Below are positions 1-8,759 of a stretch of 64,000 bases of DNA, piece after piece; the first letter of the stretch is position 1, and every line of letters begins with the position of its first letter. This DNA is from Microvirga mediterraneensis. GTDB taxonomy: Bacteria > Pseudomonadota > Alphaproteobacteria > Rhizobiales > Beijerinckiaceae. The notes beneath the pieces are model-generated. The model worked only from the letters and a program-made list of their open reading frames with translations. It was not told the origin of the DNA and did no database searches. The stretch spans positions 186,001 through 250,000 of the forward strand of contig NZ_JACDXJ010000002.1 in NCBI RefSeq assembly GCF_013520865.1. The letters are read 5' to 3'. The position numbers and the translations under genes are program-made.

Positions 1-1290
1 TTGTGAGAGGCTGCCATACTTGATGGCGTTGGTGGCAAGTTCATGCACGATGAGAGCGAGAGCCGTACCTGCGCTGACCCCGACAGGAGCGTCATCACCC
101 GCGACGGCCACGCGACGATCGTGGAGGCTGTTTGACGGGTCAGAGGCGGCAGCCAGCTCCTGGACGTACGGACGAATGAGAATTGCCAGAAGGTGCAGAA
201 CCGTCCGCCGCGTGGGGTCGACCTCGAGCCACGGAGTATGCGGTTGAACGTACTCGTGGGCTTGCGCAAGGCCGGTCAGCCGCTGAAGGAACTCACTTGC
301 GAACGGCTTGGCAGCATCGTCGCCGCGCGACGTAAGGGTCACGAGGCTCGAGACGACCGCGAAGATGTTCTTGATCCGGTGGGACAGCTCGCGGCCGATC
401 AGCTCCCGTTGTTCTTCCGACGATTTCAGGTCGTGGACGTCCGTACAGGTCCCGAACCACCGCTCGACCGTTCCATCAGCCCGACGGATCGGCAGCGCTC
501 GGCCTAGGGTCCAGCGATACTCTCCGTCGTGACGGCGCAGCCTGTAGTCGACCTCGTAGGGATCCCCGGTGGCGAGTGAATGCCGCCAGCGCTTCCAAGC
601 CCTGTTCTGGTCGTCGGGATGAAACATCCCGCTCCAGGCGTCCCCGTCGGTTGATCCGTAGGGCGTGCCGGTGAACTCGTACCAGCGGTCGTTGTAATAG
701 TCGTGGTAGCCGTCCGGCCGCGCCGACCAGACCATTTGGGGCATGGTGTTGAGGATGGCTTTGAGGCGCGCTTCGCCCTCCAGAACTCCCGCGATGCCCG
801 GATCCTCCCTCGTCATGTCCTGGATCGTGCCAACGAGGCGGAGGGGGCTTGAGCGGCCATGAGGCTTGCCATCCGGCGGTCGGTCGACCATGCCGGAGGC
901 GGCGATCCAGACCGGGGCTCCGTCGCCGGGACGGAGGACTCGGAACTCGTCGACGTACCGGGAGCCATATCCAGCCTCGAAGGTTCGTTGCAGGCGGGTG
1001 CGCGTCAGCGCACGGTCGTTCGGATGCAGGAGCGCCAGAAAAGCCGCCATGCTCATCGGCCAGTCAGGCCCCGGACTGTCATTCGAACCAAGCAGAAGAC
1101 GGCGGCAGATCGCATCGCCGTGGAACTGGTCGTTCTCAAGGTCAATCCACCACAGGCCGAGGTCTCTTGCCTTGAGCGCGAGCGCGAGCAGATGCTCGTG
1201 TCCGGCTGCAGGACTCTCCTGTTGCCCTGGAGCAACTCCTGTGCCGCCATCCTTCGGCTGGGGCGACGCACCAAGGCATTCATCGTTCAT
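1..1290 (-). CDS. HWE-family sensor histidine kinase, C-terminus outside window
   Basis: The minus strand is open from an ATG at 1290 to the window edge, about 430 codons, so the gene is cut at its C-terminus. Two PAS-like regions are visible: roughly residues 35-165, with WIAASGMV and LRLVGTIQDM, and 185-295, with YHDYYNDRWYEFTG and a PAC-like ERWFGTCTDVHD. The phospho-acceptor box ELSHRIKNIFAVV puts the His at about residue 303. The ATP-binding N-box HELATNAIKYG is at about 413-423. Both boxes are typical of the HWE/HisKA_2 class common in Rhizobiales. No transmembrane segment is seen, so it is probably a cytoplasmic redox, light or ligand sensor. Its response regulator is not in the window. 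The family call is firm; the signal is unknown. Confidence 0.9.
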   Translation of the reverse strand, partial: MNDECLGASPQPKDGGTGVAPGQQESPAAGHEHLLALALKARDLGLWWIDLENDQFHGDAICRRLLLGSNDSPGPDWPMSMAAFLALLHPNDRALTRTRLQRTFEAGYGSRYVDEFRVLRPGDGAPVWIAASGMVDRPPDGKPHGRSSPLRLVGTIQDMTREDPGIAGVLEGEARLKAILNTMPQMVWSARPDGYHDYYNDRWYEFTGTPYGSTDGDAWSGMFHPDDQNRAWKRWRHSLATGDPYEVDYRLRRHDGEYRWTLGRALPIRRADGTVERWFGTCTDVHDLKSSEEQRELIGRELSHRIKNIFAVVSSLVTLTSRGDDAAKPFASEFLQRLTGLAQAHEYVQPHTPWLEVDPTRRTVLHLLAILIRPYVQELAAASDPSNSLHDRRVAVAGDDAPVGVSAGTALALIVHELATNAIKYGSLSQ

Positions 1291-1362
1291 GACGAGTGTG
1301 CCGCCTATGAAACGAGCGCTCGGCCACCATCTTCGTGTTTGATCGGCGGTTTGATTGCGTGC

Positions 1363-2145
1363 TCACAGATCGGTCGCCGTGATAATGCCCTGCGGCCGGA
1401 CCTCGGGCAGGACGCGGTTGAAGTGCTGGTTGACGGCCGCATAGCACTCACAGGACGCTTCCTGCAGGCGGGTCCGATCCATGACAATGATCTGGCCGCG
1501 GGCATAGCGGATCAGCCCACGGGCGCGTAATGCTCTTGCAACCCCCGTGATCGTGGTGCGCTGCACGCCAAGCATCTCAGCGAGGGCTTCTTGGGTCAGC
1601 GGGATCTCGGTGCTGTTTACGCGATCCTGGGTCGTCAGCAGCCAGCGGCAGCACCGCGCCTCCAAGGAGTGCAGGGCATTGCAGGCCACGGATTGAATGA
1701 TCTGCGCCAGCAGCGCGTCCGCATACCGGCTGAACAGGTCGCGCAACGTCGAGGACCGCACTTTGGCTTCCTCGAGGCGCGTCGTCTCGATGCGCAGCGC
1801 CGGACCGGGGATCTGGACTTCGGCGCGCGTGAAGGCTGGCTTGTGGCCTGACGAGACGATGCCCCCGACCGCCCCCTCGCGCCCAATTGTGGCTGCTTCT
1901 GCGCCTCGTCCCGAGTGCATGAGAACGATGAGCGAGACCATCGTGCTGCCGCCCGGGAAGTAGGTCCGAGTGACATCATCGCCCGGGTCGAAGAGGATCT
2001 CTCCCTGGTACAGAGTCACGGCTTCCAGGTGCGGTTCAAGCAGAGCGCGATCACTCGGACTGAGCGACACCAAGAGGCGATTGGTCACCATATGCCTGGC
2101 CACAGCTGTATCGGTATCGGCGTTGAGCGTCCGATTTGGTTTCAT
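1363..2145 (-). CDS. Crp/Fnr-family transcriptional regulator
   Basis: 260 aa. Residues about 20-140 form a cyclic-nucleotide-binding-like beta roll (LYQGEILFDPGDDVTRTYFP) and the C-terminus a winged helix-turn-helix (LTQEALAEMLGVQRTTIT). Family members are cytoplasmic DNA-binding regulators. There is no N-terminal Cys cluster of the Fnr type, so a [4Fe-4S] oxygen sensor is unlikely. I chose the ATG at 2145 because GGGGAA lies seven bases upstream; an in-frame GTG at 2175 would add ten residues. It sits 72 bp upstream of the HWE kinase on the same strand and may be co-transcribed with it. Targets are unknown. Confidence 0.88.
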   Translation of the reverse strand: MKPNRTLNADTDTAVARHMVTNRLLVSLSPSDRALLEPHLEAVTLYQGEILFDPGDDVTRTYFPGGSTMVSLIVLMHSGRGAEAATIGREGAVGGIVSSGHKPAFTRAEVQIPGPALRIETTRLEEAKVRSSTLRDLFSRYADALLAQIIQSVACNALHSLEARCCRWLLTTQDRVNSTEIPLTQEALAEMLGVQRTTITGVARALRARGLIRYARGQIIVMDRTRLQEASCECYAAVNQHFNRVLPEVRPQGIITATDL

Positions 2146-2841
2146 TGAATTTTCCCCAGCCTGCAGTCCCGACACACTGAGGGTTGTCCTTTTGCGGACC
2201 AGCAGGGTGCAAAAGTTAGATTGTCAGAAATCAGACTTTTTGTCTGTCGAGTCCTCGACTTAGCTTTGCATTATTTCGAGCCCCTCTTGAGAAGGCCTGG
2301 AAATGGCTTCCAAACTGGAGCCAGAGCGGGTGGCCGGAACGGACGAGATCGGACTGAGTCGGCTGCGAAGATGAATTTCGAACCGAGGAGCCTCCGAGGC
2401 CCATTGTCTCGTTCCGCCCGTCCACGTCCGCTCTGGCTAGACATGTTCTCATCGTCCTCGTGCCAACCGGGCCGCTCCGCGGGGCAAACATATCTAAACG
2501 GGCCGTCAATGCCGCCGACGCGGCAGATCCTTTGCTTCCTGGCTCGTAAGCGTTGATCTAGGGCATTTATTGGTGAAGCCGACGACCGCCGTCTTGATCG
2601 GCTCCCTGACCGGCAGGCTCCGATCTCAAATCCGCCATGGCCCTGTCGGACTTCATATTGCAGAGCGCAGGGCGTGCGCCGAAGGTAAACCGCTCGCGCA
2701 GGTGCCGGTTGCCCATTTTGGAGATGAAGCCAAGCCGCGGGTTGCATCTGGTTGTTGCTGCCGGGGTAGGAGGCCTAGATTGCTTGGCGTCTGGGGCACC
2801 GGAGAATAGACAGGACGTCGAGGTCGGACCGGCAGCAGTAA
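2146..2841. other. Intergenic stretch, no gene supported
   Basis: About 700 bases upstream of the Crp/Fnr gene. Frames on both strands open for up to about 150 codons, but none shows recognisable domains, a convincing ribosome-binding site or family-like composition. The promoter of the Crp/Fnr gene should lie at the left end. Confidence 0.4.
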
Positions 2842-3111
2842 TGGCTGCACCACTTCGCGAAAGGGAGGCCGTTCGATTTCCACACGAGCGATCTCGTCGG
2901 CCTGCATTCGACCGTGCAGGCTGAGCTCGGAGGCGCGGATCTGCCGTTCTTCATCGCCGGCGATGATCCCGACCCCGTTTGCCTGCGGCGGGACGGCGTG
3001 CCTCCTCGCGATCCTTGGCTGGTGGTCCATGAGAATGTCCGGCGGTCACCATAGGTCCGTGCCATGATGGACGTGCTGACGAGATCCTCGGGCGCGAACG
3101 GGCCCTGTTGG
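2842..3111 (+). pseudogene. LysR-type regulator, C-terminal remnant
   Basis: The plus frame from 2842 reads as the end of a LysR substrate-binding domain: GRPFDFHTSDLVGLHSTVQ, GADLPFFIAGDDPDPVCL and WLVVHENVRRSP. A TAG at 3052-3054 interrupts it, after which the same frame continues VRAMMDVLT, the usual LysR C-terminal helix. A TAA lies directly before 2842 and no N-terminal helix-turn-helix is present. This is therefore a broken fragment with at least one nonsense mutation and a lost 5' part. The IS5 element begins 190 bp downstream. Confidence 0.65.
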
Positions 3112-3299
3112 AGGGAAGCACAGCATAAGCGTACCCGATCCGTGCGTTCATGCGCAGACGCTTCGCTCAGACTAAATCTCCGGAATCCCGGACATAGTAG
3201 ATGCAGATGGCGCCTGTGCCATCCCCTCTGCAACTCGTTAAGTGGCTCACGCCCAGGGGCCGGATCTCGCTCGAGCCTTATCCTGCCCTGAGGAAACGG

Positions 3300-3734
3300 C
3301 TAGATCCTGTCTGACGGCCTGAGTGTGCGCAGGTACTGCCGCATGAAAGCGAGCTTCACTATTGCGGCGAAGTTCAAGGCGAGCTTCTCGTGCCGGGTGG
3401 CGATCGAACGACAGCCTTTCAGCCATCCCACACAGCGCTCGATGGCGTTGCGTCTGCGGTAAAGATCAGGATCGAAGGATCGCGCGCAGCCCTTACCCAT
3501 GTTGCCGCCGGTCCGGGGTGGAATGACAGGCCGGATATGGCGCCGCCGCAGATAAGCAAAGACCAGTTGGTAGCTGTAGGCCTTATCGCCTGCCAGGTAC
3601 TTGGGTCTTGTGCGTGGACGGCCCCTGCGGCTGGGGAGGCGGACTGCCATCAAGGTTGGCCCGAAGGCCGGCACCTCGTGCCGCTGCCCAGGTGTGAGCG
3701 TAAACCCGAGCGGCAGACCAGCACCATCGCTCAC
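3300..3734 (-). CDS. IS5-family transposase, second frame (OrfB)
   Basis: Carries the rest of the DDE catalytic core: the second Asp in YLAGDKAYSY and the Glu in RRNAIERCVGWLK, followed by ATRHEKLALNFAAIVKLA, typical of IS5 transposases. It overlaps OrfA by 4 nt and is probably expressed as the OrfA-OrfB fusion; the ATG at 3734 is likely not used independently. Its stop codon TAG is formed by the terminal bases of the inverted repeat. Confidence 0.85.
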   Translation of the reverse strand: MSDGAGLPLGFTLTPGQRHEVPAFGPTLMAVRLPSRRGRPRTRPKYLAGDKAYSYQLVFAYLRRRHIRPVIPPRTGGNMGKGCARSFDPDLYRRRNAIERCVGWLKGCRSIATRHEKLALNFAAIVKLAFMRQYLRTLRPSDRI

Positions 3735-4150
3735 CAGGGGGATCTTACTGCCGAACCCGCCCCGGGAGGGGCCGAGCGCATGGTCGTCTGGCTCCTGCGG
3801 ATCCCCTTTTTACGGGCTCCGGCCGCGGAGCGGCTGGCCCGCACAGAGGTGCTGTCGATGCACCAGAGATCCAGGTCGATCAGCCCCTCGGCATTCAGCT
3901 TGAGCCGGAGCCGATCCAGGATCGTGTCGAACAACCCCTCACGGCGCCATCGGGTCAGGCGCTCATAGACGGTTTGCCAAGGGCCGTAGCATTCGGGCAG
4001 GTCGCGCCACTGCTCTCCAGTACATAGCTTCCACATCAGCCCGTTCACCACCTGCCGGTGGTCGCGCCAGCGCCCGCCGTGGCGACCGGCCCTGGGCATG
4101 AGATCCGCAATCAGCTCCCATTGAGCATCGCTGAGTTCATGCCGTCGCAT
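3731..4150 (-). CDS. IS5-family transposase, first frame (OrfA)
   Basis: Starts at MRRHELSDAQWELIADLMP, 63 bp inside the right inverted repeat. It carries the N-terminal DUF4096-like domain and the first catalytic Asp (CIDSTSVRA). Near its end (about 3799-3815) the coding strand has an A-tract followed by a G-run (TAAAAAGGGG), a classic slippery stretch. Beyond this, the -1 frame continues the family sequence into OrfB. Full-length transposase is therefore probably made by programmed frameshifting, as known for several IS5 groups. Confidence 0.85.
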   Translation of the reverse strand: MRRHELSDAQWELIADLMPRAGRHGGRWRDHRQVVNGLMWKLCTGEQWRDLPECYGPWQTVYERLTRWRREGLFDTILDRLRLKLNAEGLIDLDLWCIDSTSVRASRSAAGARKKGIRRSQTTMRSAPPGAGSAVRSPW

Positions 4151-4296
4151 CGCACGTCTCCGCCTTGGTGAGCCCCACCAAGGCAACAGCCATACTCTCA
4201 TGCAGGTTCACGGGCCGTCAGACAGGATCTAGCGCAGATCAAGGCGCTGCCAGGTCTCAAACCAATGCAGCGCTCCGTTGTGCTGGAACCTGCCTC

Positions 4297-4458
4297 ATGA
4301 ACGCTGACGGGATAAGTTCTCCCTTTCACGTAGGCGAACGGGAAGTTGAGAAGCGTGCGGGCGTCCAGTCGGCTGGAGGGGCGATCCGCGATTTCATGCC
4401 GGATCAGCACTGCACCTTTTTAGGTCTTCTGCCGTTCTTGCCGATCGCCACAAGCTGA
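4297..4458 (+). pseudogene. PNPOx-like flavoprotein, N-terminal remnant
   Basis: The frame from 4297 reads SSPFHVGEREVEKRAGVQS, then IRDFMPDQH and LLPFLPIATS, and stops. This resembles the first 50 residues of the pyridoxamine 5'-phosphate oxidase-like FAD/FMN-binding proteins that often sit beside a LysR gene. No continuation was found in any frame. It is probably the head of a decayed gene whose LysR neighbour survives as the fragment left of the IS5 element. The match is from memory of the family and is short. Confidence 0.45.
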
Positions 4459-5177
4459 TCTGATTGGAAAATCCCAGGAATGAGCCAGTCCGGCGGACCT
4501 GTCCCAAAGACAAGGCCGATGGTTCATCAGGTGTCAGTCAGTTTGAGAATGAAAGGAGGGCAAACCCCAAGGAGGATAGGATGATGATCGAGAAGCACTT
4601 CCAAATGTCCTGCAAACCGATCCATCCACGATAGCTATTTAAACCCATCGGAGGCTGCTGCAGACGACACCATGCACGATCGCTATCTGCATTGTCTGCT
4701 CGTCGACAGAGCTTAATGCCGATCAGACCAGTTTGTGGCTGTGCCTCTGAGCCAAGCAGAATTGACGACACGAACCGTGGGCTCGAACGCTTCATCGGCT
4801 GGTGCCGGGATGCTGAAGCGATAGCCGCGAACACAAGTCTACCCAATGTGAACATGTGTCAGGGCCTCGATCCTAGCAACTTCCATTTCCCATCCTGCGA
4901 CTTTCATCGGCGTGCTCACCAAACAGCTTTTCTCGCCGCATTCGGCTCACCGGGCGAGCCTGTCGAACAGCCTAAACTGCGGAAGACCTGCATCCCAACG
5001 ATGACATCATCTGTCCTGCGCGCAGGATCCCTGATCCCCCAGTCTGCTCAATCAGCCAGCTGTGCTCCGGATCAATCGAGAGCCGCGGACCGGCATTCGT
5101 CCACAACTAGCTCCACCACGACCCCAGTCTCCGATCGGGGAGGGGGTCTGTGCCCGATCAACAAGAAAGGCCAACAC
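4459..5177. other. Intergenic stretch, no gene supported
   Basis: About 720 bases between the PNPOx remnant and the helicase cassette. An open plus frame runs in from 4692, but its part before 5178 is low in recognisable structure and I do not count it as coding. The promoter of the downstream cassette is expected near 5050-5165; I saw no clear -35/-10 pair. Confidence 0.4.
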
Positions 5178-5558
5178 ATGAACTCGCCCGATCAACCAAG
5201 CCGTGTAATCGCGACGCATAGCGACCAGCGCAGTGGAATCCCCCAGAACACCCCCCTGCTGGGAGCCGTCTTCAGCGAGCTTTCGCGTCACCTTGGTGAT
5301 ACCTATTCGTCCTCACTGCTCCTTCAGTCCGCTCAGCGACTGATCGATATCACAGAAGGCAAGCACCGGCAAACGGCCATTCGCGATCCTCCTGCACGAC
5401 CGGACTATTTTTCCCGCAATGTCGCTTCGGCCTTGCGCAGCAATCCCTGGACGATCGCCTGCTTCGAGCAACGGAGCCTGGCTCATTGCGACGATGACGA
5501 ACTGACCCACGAGGCCACGGAGCGCATCAAGCGGATCTGCCAGGACCAGCACCCCTGA
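5178..5558 (+). CDS. Hypothetical protein, first gene of HNH-helicase cassette
   Basis: 126 aa, starting at MNSPDQPSRV behind AAGAAAGG. An in-frame ATG 486 nt upstream would give 288 aa, but that extension looks non-coding. The protein is hydrophilic with Ser/Thr-rich helices (LLGAVFSELSRHLGDTYSSS) and an acidic/basic C-terminus (HEATERIKRICQDQHP). I do not recognise a family. Its stop lies 14 bp before the next gene and the following genes overlap by 4 nt each, so it is probably the first gene of one transcript with the winged-helix, HNH and helicase genes. Confidence 0.6.
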   Translation: MNSPDQPSRVIATHSDQRSGIPQNTPLLGAVFSELSRHLGDTYSSSLLLQSAQRLIDITEGKHRQTAIRDPPARPDYFSRNVASALRSNPWTIACFEQRSLAHCDDDELTHEATERIKRICQDQHP

Positions 5559-5572
5559 CAAAGGACATTCCC

Positions 5573-5845
5573 ATGACAACACCAACCTACATGCCCGCGA
5601 TGGCTTTGCGCGAGCACATGCTCGAGGGCCACCGCGTCTCGCTGCTCGAAGCGATGCTGCTCTTCGGTGTGCAGAACCCCAATGCCGAGATGGCCCGCAT
5701 GAAGCGCGACGGTTTCCTGATCAAGTCGGAGCGCGCGCCAATGGCCAGGATCCTGCGACGCCTCAACGAGCACACCCTCTGCAAGGTGCCGGCGGCGCTG
5801 CCGTACAAGGAGATCCATATGCGCGAGTACTGGATCAGCCGATGA
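5573..5845 (+). CDS. Small putative helix-turn-helix protein
   Basis: 90 aa behind AAGGA. Residues about 22-60 (VSLLEAMLLFGVQ, then MKRDGFLIKSERAPMARIL) have the helix-helix-wing pattern of a winged-helix fold, similar in feel to small phage or plasmid domains that choose between alternatives. The call is structural inference only. Its TGA overlaps the ATG of the HNH gene (ATGA at 5842-5845), which implies translational coupling and a shared function with the nuclease and helicase. It could be the regulator or the DNA-specificity part of the cassette. Confidence 0.65.
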   Translation: MTTPTYMPAMALREHMLEGHRVSLLEAMLLFGVQNPNAEMARMKRDGFLIKSERAPMARILRRLNEHTLCKVPAALPYKEIHMREYWISR

Positions 5846-6042
5846 GACGCTTCTTCTCCCAGCGGCAGCGCCTGATCCTGCGCCTCCTCGCCGGCAATCG
5901 CTGCCGCCGCTGCGGCAAGCCGCTGACCGACCGCTTCCACGCCGACCACAAGCAGGCCTTCACCAAAGGCGGCCCGACCACCCTCCACAACGGCCAGGCC
6001 CTGTGCCCGCCGTGCAACAACCAGAAAGGGGCGAAAGAATGA
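5842..6042 (+). CDS. Small HNH endonuclease
   Basis: 66 aa. Two CxxC pairs, CRRC (residues 14-17) and CPPC (57-60), form a zinc site around the HNH core FHADHKQAF...HNG...CNNQKG. The catalytic His lies in ADHK. Family members are metal-dependent nucleases found in restriction systems, phages, group I introns and homing elements. The protein is little more than the nuclease domain, so targeting must come from a partner. The helicase start codon overlaps its stop (ATGA at 6039-6042). Confidence 0.85.
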   Translation: MRRFFSQRQRLILRLLAGNRCRRCGKPLTDRFHADHKQAFTKGGPTTLHNGQALCPPCNNQKGAKE

Positions 6043-7730
6043 GCCTCATCAACCTCCGTCCGTGGCAGTCAGAGGCCGTGCGCCAAGCGCTCACCTGGCT
6101 GCTCGAGACCCGCCCCGACCGCCACTTCCTCATCAATGCCGCGCCCGGCGCCGGCAAGACAATCTGCGCCTCGGTGATCGCGCGCCATCTGCTCGAAGCC
6201 AACGAGATCGAGCGGGTGATCGTCATCGCCCCACGCACCCAGGTCGTCAGCCAATGGGCCGACGAATTCAAGACAGTGACCGGGAGACCCATGACCAAGG
6301 TCACCGGCGCCCATGGCAGCATTGAGGCCTACGGCACGGATCTCTGCGCCACCTGGTCAGCCGTCCAGGGGCTGCAGGATGCCTTCCAGCAGGTCTGCCG
6401 CGCCTCGCGAACGCTGGTGATCTGCGACGAGCATCATCATGCCGCGGTCAAAGCTGCCTGGGGCGACAAGGCCGACAGCGCCTTTGCCGACGCCCGCTTC
6501 GTGCTCGTGCTCACCGGCACGCCGATCCGCTCCGACGGCAAGAAGCCGGTCTGGCTTGCCTACGACAGCAAGGGTGCGATCCGGCACCCGGAGGCAGGCA
6601 CCTACACGCTGAGCTATGGCAAGGCGGTCGATCTGGGCTACTGCCGGCCGATCACCTTCCACCGCCATGAGGGGCGCTTCTCGGTGGCTCTGCCGGACGG
6701 CGATGCCGTCGCCGTATCAGGGACGAACGCGCCTCGGCTCAGCCCTGCGCTGAAGCGCATCAAGGGCTTGGAGCGGGCCGTGGACTTCTACCGGCTCGCC
6801 TGCACGCCCAAGTACCTGCCCGATGGCACCCCCGATCTGACCTCCTACCAAGCCTCGATGTTGACGTGGGGCATTGAAAAGCTCAACGCGCTTCGCGAGA
6901 GCATTCCCAACGCCGGCGGCCTGGTCATCGCGCCGAGCATCGAGGTGGCGGAGTACATGGCAGCGCTGCTGGAAAAGCTTGAGCAGACGCCTGGGTCGGG
7001 CAGACCATCGCAGGCGAAGCCCGTGCTGGTCCACAGCAACATGCGACATGCCGAAACACTCATCGACACGTTCCGGGACGACGATCGACGCTGGCTTGTC
7101 TCGGTGGCCATGGTGTCGGAAGGGGTCGACATCAAGCGTCTGCGGGTGCTGGTGTACCTGCCCCATGCCAAGACCGAGGTGGCGTTCCGCCAGGCCATGG
7201 GACGGGTCGTGCGCAACCTACGCGAGGATGACGGCTCGCGGGCCTATGTCGTCATGCCGGTGCACAAGATCTTCGAGCGCTTTGCCCGCCGGGTGGAGCA
7301 GGAGATGAGCCCGGCGGCGCGCAAGGAGGCGCCGCGTCCGGCGCTGAAGATCTGCCGGGTTTGCGCCGCCCCGAACCCGCGCAGTGCGCCAGCATGCATC
7401 GTGTGCGACGCGGAGTTCCCGCCGCCGCCGCAGCTCTTCAAGACCTGCGGTGGCTGCGGTGCTTTGAATACTTCCACCGCGCAGGGGTGCCAAGCCTGCG
7501 GTCAGTCGTTTCAGAGCCCGTTCGGCGTGACCTTGGAGGAGGCGTTGCGCGTCGGCGCCATCATCCGAGGAATGGATCTCGATGAAGATGAGGTCAGGGA
7601 AGGAGAAAAGCGTGGCCCACAGATCCGCGCCGGTGTTCTGGCGAGTGGCGATCAACTGCTCATCAAACAAATTCAGGGACTGCCTGATGAAGCGTGGGGA
7701 CGATTGCTCAAGATCCTGATGTTGAAATAG
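6039..7730 (+). CDS. Superfamily 2 DEAD/DEAH helicase with C-terminal zinc ribbons
   Basis: 563 aa. Walker A AAPGAGKT (about residues 36-43), motif II DEHHH (about 131), motif III LTGTPIRSDG (about 158), and motifs V and VI VSEGVDIKRL and FRQAMGRVVRN (about 365-390). This order matches ResIII/UvrB-like ATP-dependent nucleic-acid translocases. The C-terminus has two tandem zinc ribbons, CRVC...CIVC and CGGC...CQAC. I chose the ATG at 6039 because it overlaps the HNH stop and precedes LRPWQSEAVRQ, a Q-motif-like start. Tight coupling to an HNH nuclease suggests DNA loading or unwinding for cleavage. A restriction or defence role, or a replication role for a mobile element, is inference. Confidence 0.9.
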   Translation: MSLINLRPWQSEAVRQALTWLLETRPDRHFLINAAPGAGKTICASVIARHLLEANEIERVIVIAPRTQVVSQWADEFKTVTGRPMTKVTGAHGSIEAYGTDLCATWSAVQGLQDAFQQVCRASRTLVICDEHHHAAVKAAWGDKADSAFADARFVLVLTGTPIRSDGKKPVWLAYDSKGAIRHPEAGTYTLSYGKAVDLGYCRPITFHRHEGRFSVALPDGDAVAVSGTNAPRLSPALKRIKGLERAVDFYRLACTPKYLPDGTPDLTSYQASMLTWGIEKLNALRESIPNAGGLVIAPSIEVAEYMAALLEKLEQTPGSGRPSQAKPVLVHSNMRHAETLIDTFRDDDRRWLVSVAMVSEGVDIKRLRVLVYLPHAKTEVAFRQAMGRVVRNLREDDGSRAYVVMPVHKIFERFARRVEQEMSPAARKEAPRPALKICRVCAAPNPRSAPACIVCDAEFPPPPQLFKTCGGCGALNTSTAQGCQACGQSFQSPFGVTLEEALRVGAIIRGMDLDEDEVREGEKRGPQIRAGVLASGDQLLIKQIQGLPDEAWGRLLKILMLK

Positions 7731-8073
7731 AGTATCTTCTGCTGCCGCGGTCTGCCACCATGTCGGTGAGCAAGTGCTGTGGCAGCTTCCAGAATAAGCA
7801 GACAATCGGCGTGCGAATGACGGAGACGATCCCTCCTGAATTCGCACGCCCGCTTTGTCGCCGGCGTTTTGGACGGCCTTCTGAGGTTGCGGATGAGAGA
7901 ACACGAGGTGAGGATCAGGCGGAAGGAGACAGAAGGGAAGGGCCTGGATGAGAAACCCGACAGAGTAAAGTAAGAGCGGAGACGGTTCCAAGAACAACGA
8001 ACGGCGCATCTAAGCAATTGCCGGAGCTGGTAACAGGATTCCCCTCGATAAGCGCACCTCACACAAGGAGACC
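7731..8073. other. Intergenic stretch after the helicase, no gene supported
   Basis: 343 bases. No convincing terminator hairpin with a T-run was found directly after the helicase stop. The right end holds the ribosome-binding site AAGGAG of the 26-codon gene at 8074. Confidence 0.4.
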
Positions 8074-8154
8074 ATGATCATGACGAACCTGATTCTGACG
8101 CTGGCGTCGGCAGCCATCGCCGCACAAGCAATTGCCTCATTGCTCTTCGGCTGA
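8074..8154 (+). CDS. 26-residue single-pass membrane miniprotein
   Basis: Starts MIMTNLILTLASAAIA and ends ASLLFG. Nearly the whole chain is one hydrophobic helix with Ala/Leu/Ile composition. A strong AAGGAG lies 4 bases before the first ATG; a second ATG follows two codons later. Too short for any family match, but the good Shine-Dalgarno and the clean helix argue for a real small membrane protein, perhaps a stress peptide or regulator of a membrane partner. An inverted repeat GGCCGG...CCGGCC lies just downstream (8169-8203) and could end the message, though it has no T-run. Confidence 0.5.
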   Translation: MIMTNLILTLASAAIAAQAIASLLFG

Positions 8155-8759
8155 CGGCTTATTCCAGCTGGCCGGAAGGATCCGTAAAGGATGTCCTCCC
8201 GGCCGCGATCACTATCTTAAGGGCATGACCGCCACGACGAAGGAGGGTCTTATGATCTTGCGCACCGCATGGCGACGGCCCCGTCATGCGGCTTTCCCAG
8301 TCGCGTCTTGAGCTGAGATCCGCTCTCGCCGCACCTCGCTGACACACGAGCGATGACTCTCGCATTAATCGCAACGGCAAACCCGACGCTCATGGGGCAG
8401 CGGTACCGTGTGCAAACACGCTAACCAAGTCTGACCCAAGGCCATCGGCTCCCTATGGCTGCATTGTCCTTAGGCGTGCCCAAGGCTGCAAACAATTCCG
8501 CAGCGGACGACGCCTATCGCGGACAGCCGCTCTTGTATTCCTGCGGGACAGGTCACGCTGCCTCATGTCATAGTCTTGGTCCACAAGCCGCAGCGGATGC
8601 CTGCGCGCCATTCCATGAACCCTGACGGATCGTGCGATTGTGTTGGATTGACGTGGTCCCAGGAGCGCAGGTCGAGTCGCGCCACGTCTCTCGAGAAGGC
8701 AGATTTCGTCGAAGGAAAGGGTGTTCCAGCCTGATGCTGAAATCCCAAGAAAGACGATC
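8155..8759. other. Intergenic stretch, no gene supported
   Basis: About 600 bases between the miniprotein and the next gene. Apart from the GGCCGG/CCGGCC inverted repeat at 8169-8203 I see no feature. Open frames here have no family signal. Confidence 0.35.

Larger units (their letters stand above)
3300..4232 (-). mobile_element. IS5-family insertion sequence (about 930 bp)
   Basis: Perfect 19-bp terminal inverted repeats: TAGATCCTGTCTGACGGCC at 3301-3319 and its reverse complement at 4213-4231. Each end includes or abuts CTAG (3300-3303 and 4229-4232), consistent with a short TA/CTAG-type target. The two overlapping minus-strand transposase frames fill the element. Intact repeats and clean frames suggest a recent, possibly active copy. 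Confidence 0.9.

Noticed and set aside
859..1530. 223-aa plus-strand frame at the left edge
   Set aside because: It is antisense to the HWE kinase and Crp/Fnr genes, whose domains are unmistakable.
7218..8009. 263-aa minus-strand frame after the helicase
   Set aside because: Half of it is antisense to the helicase C-terminus and the other half has no recognisable content.
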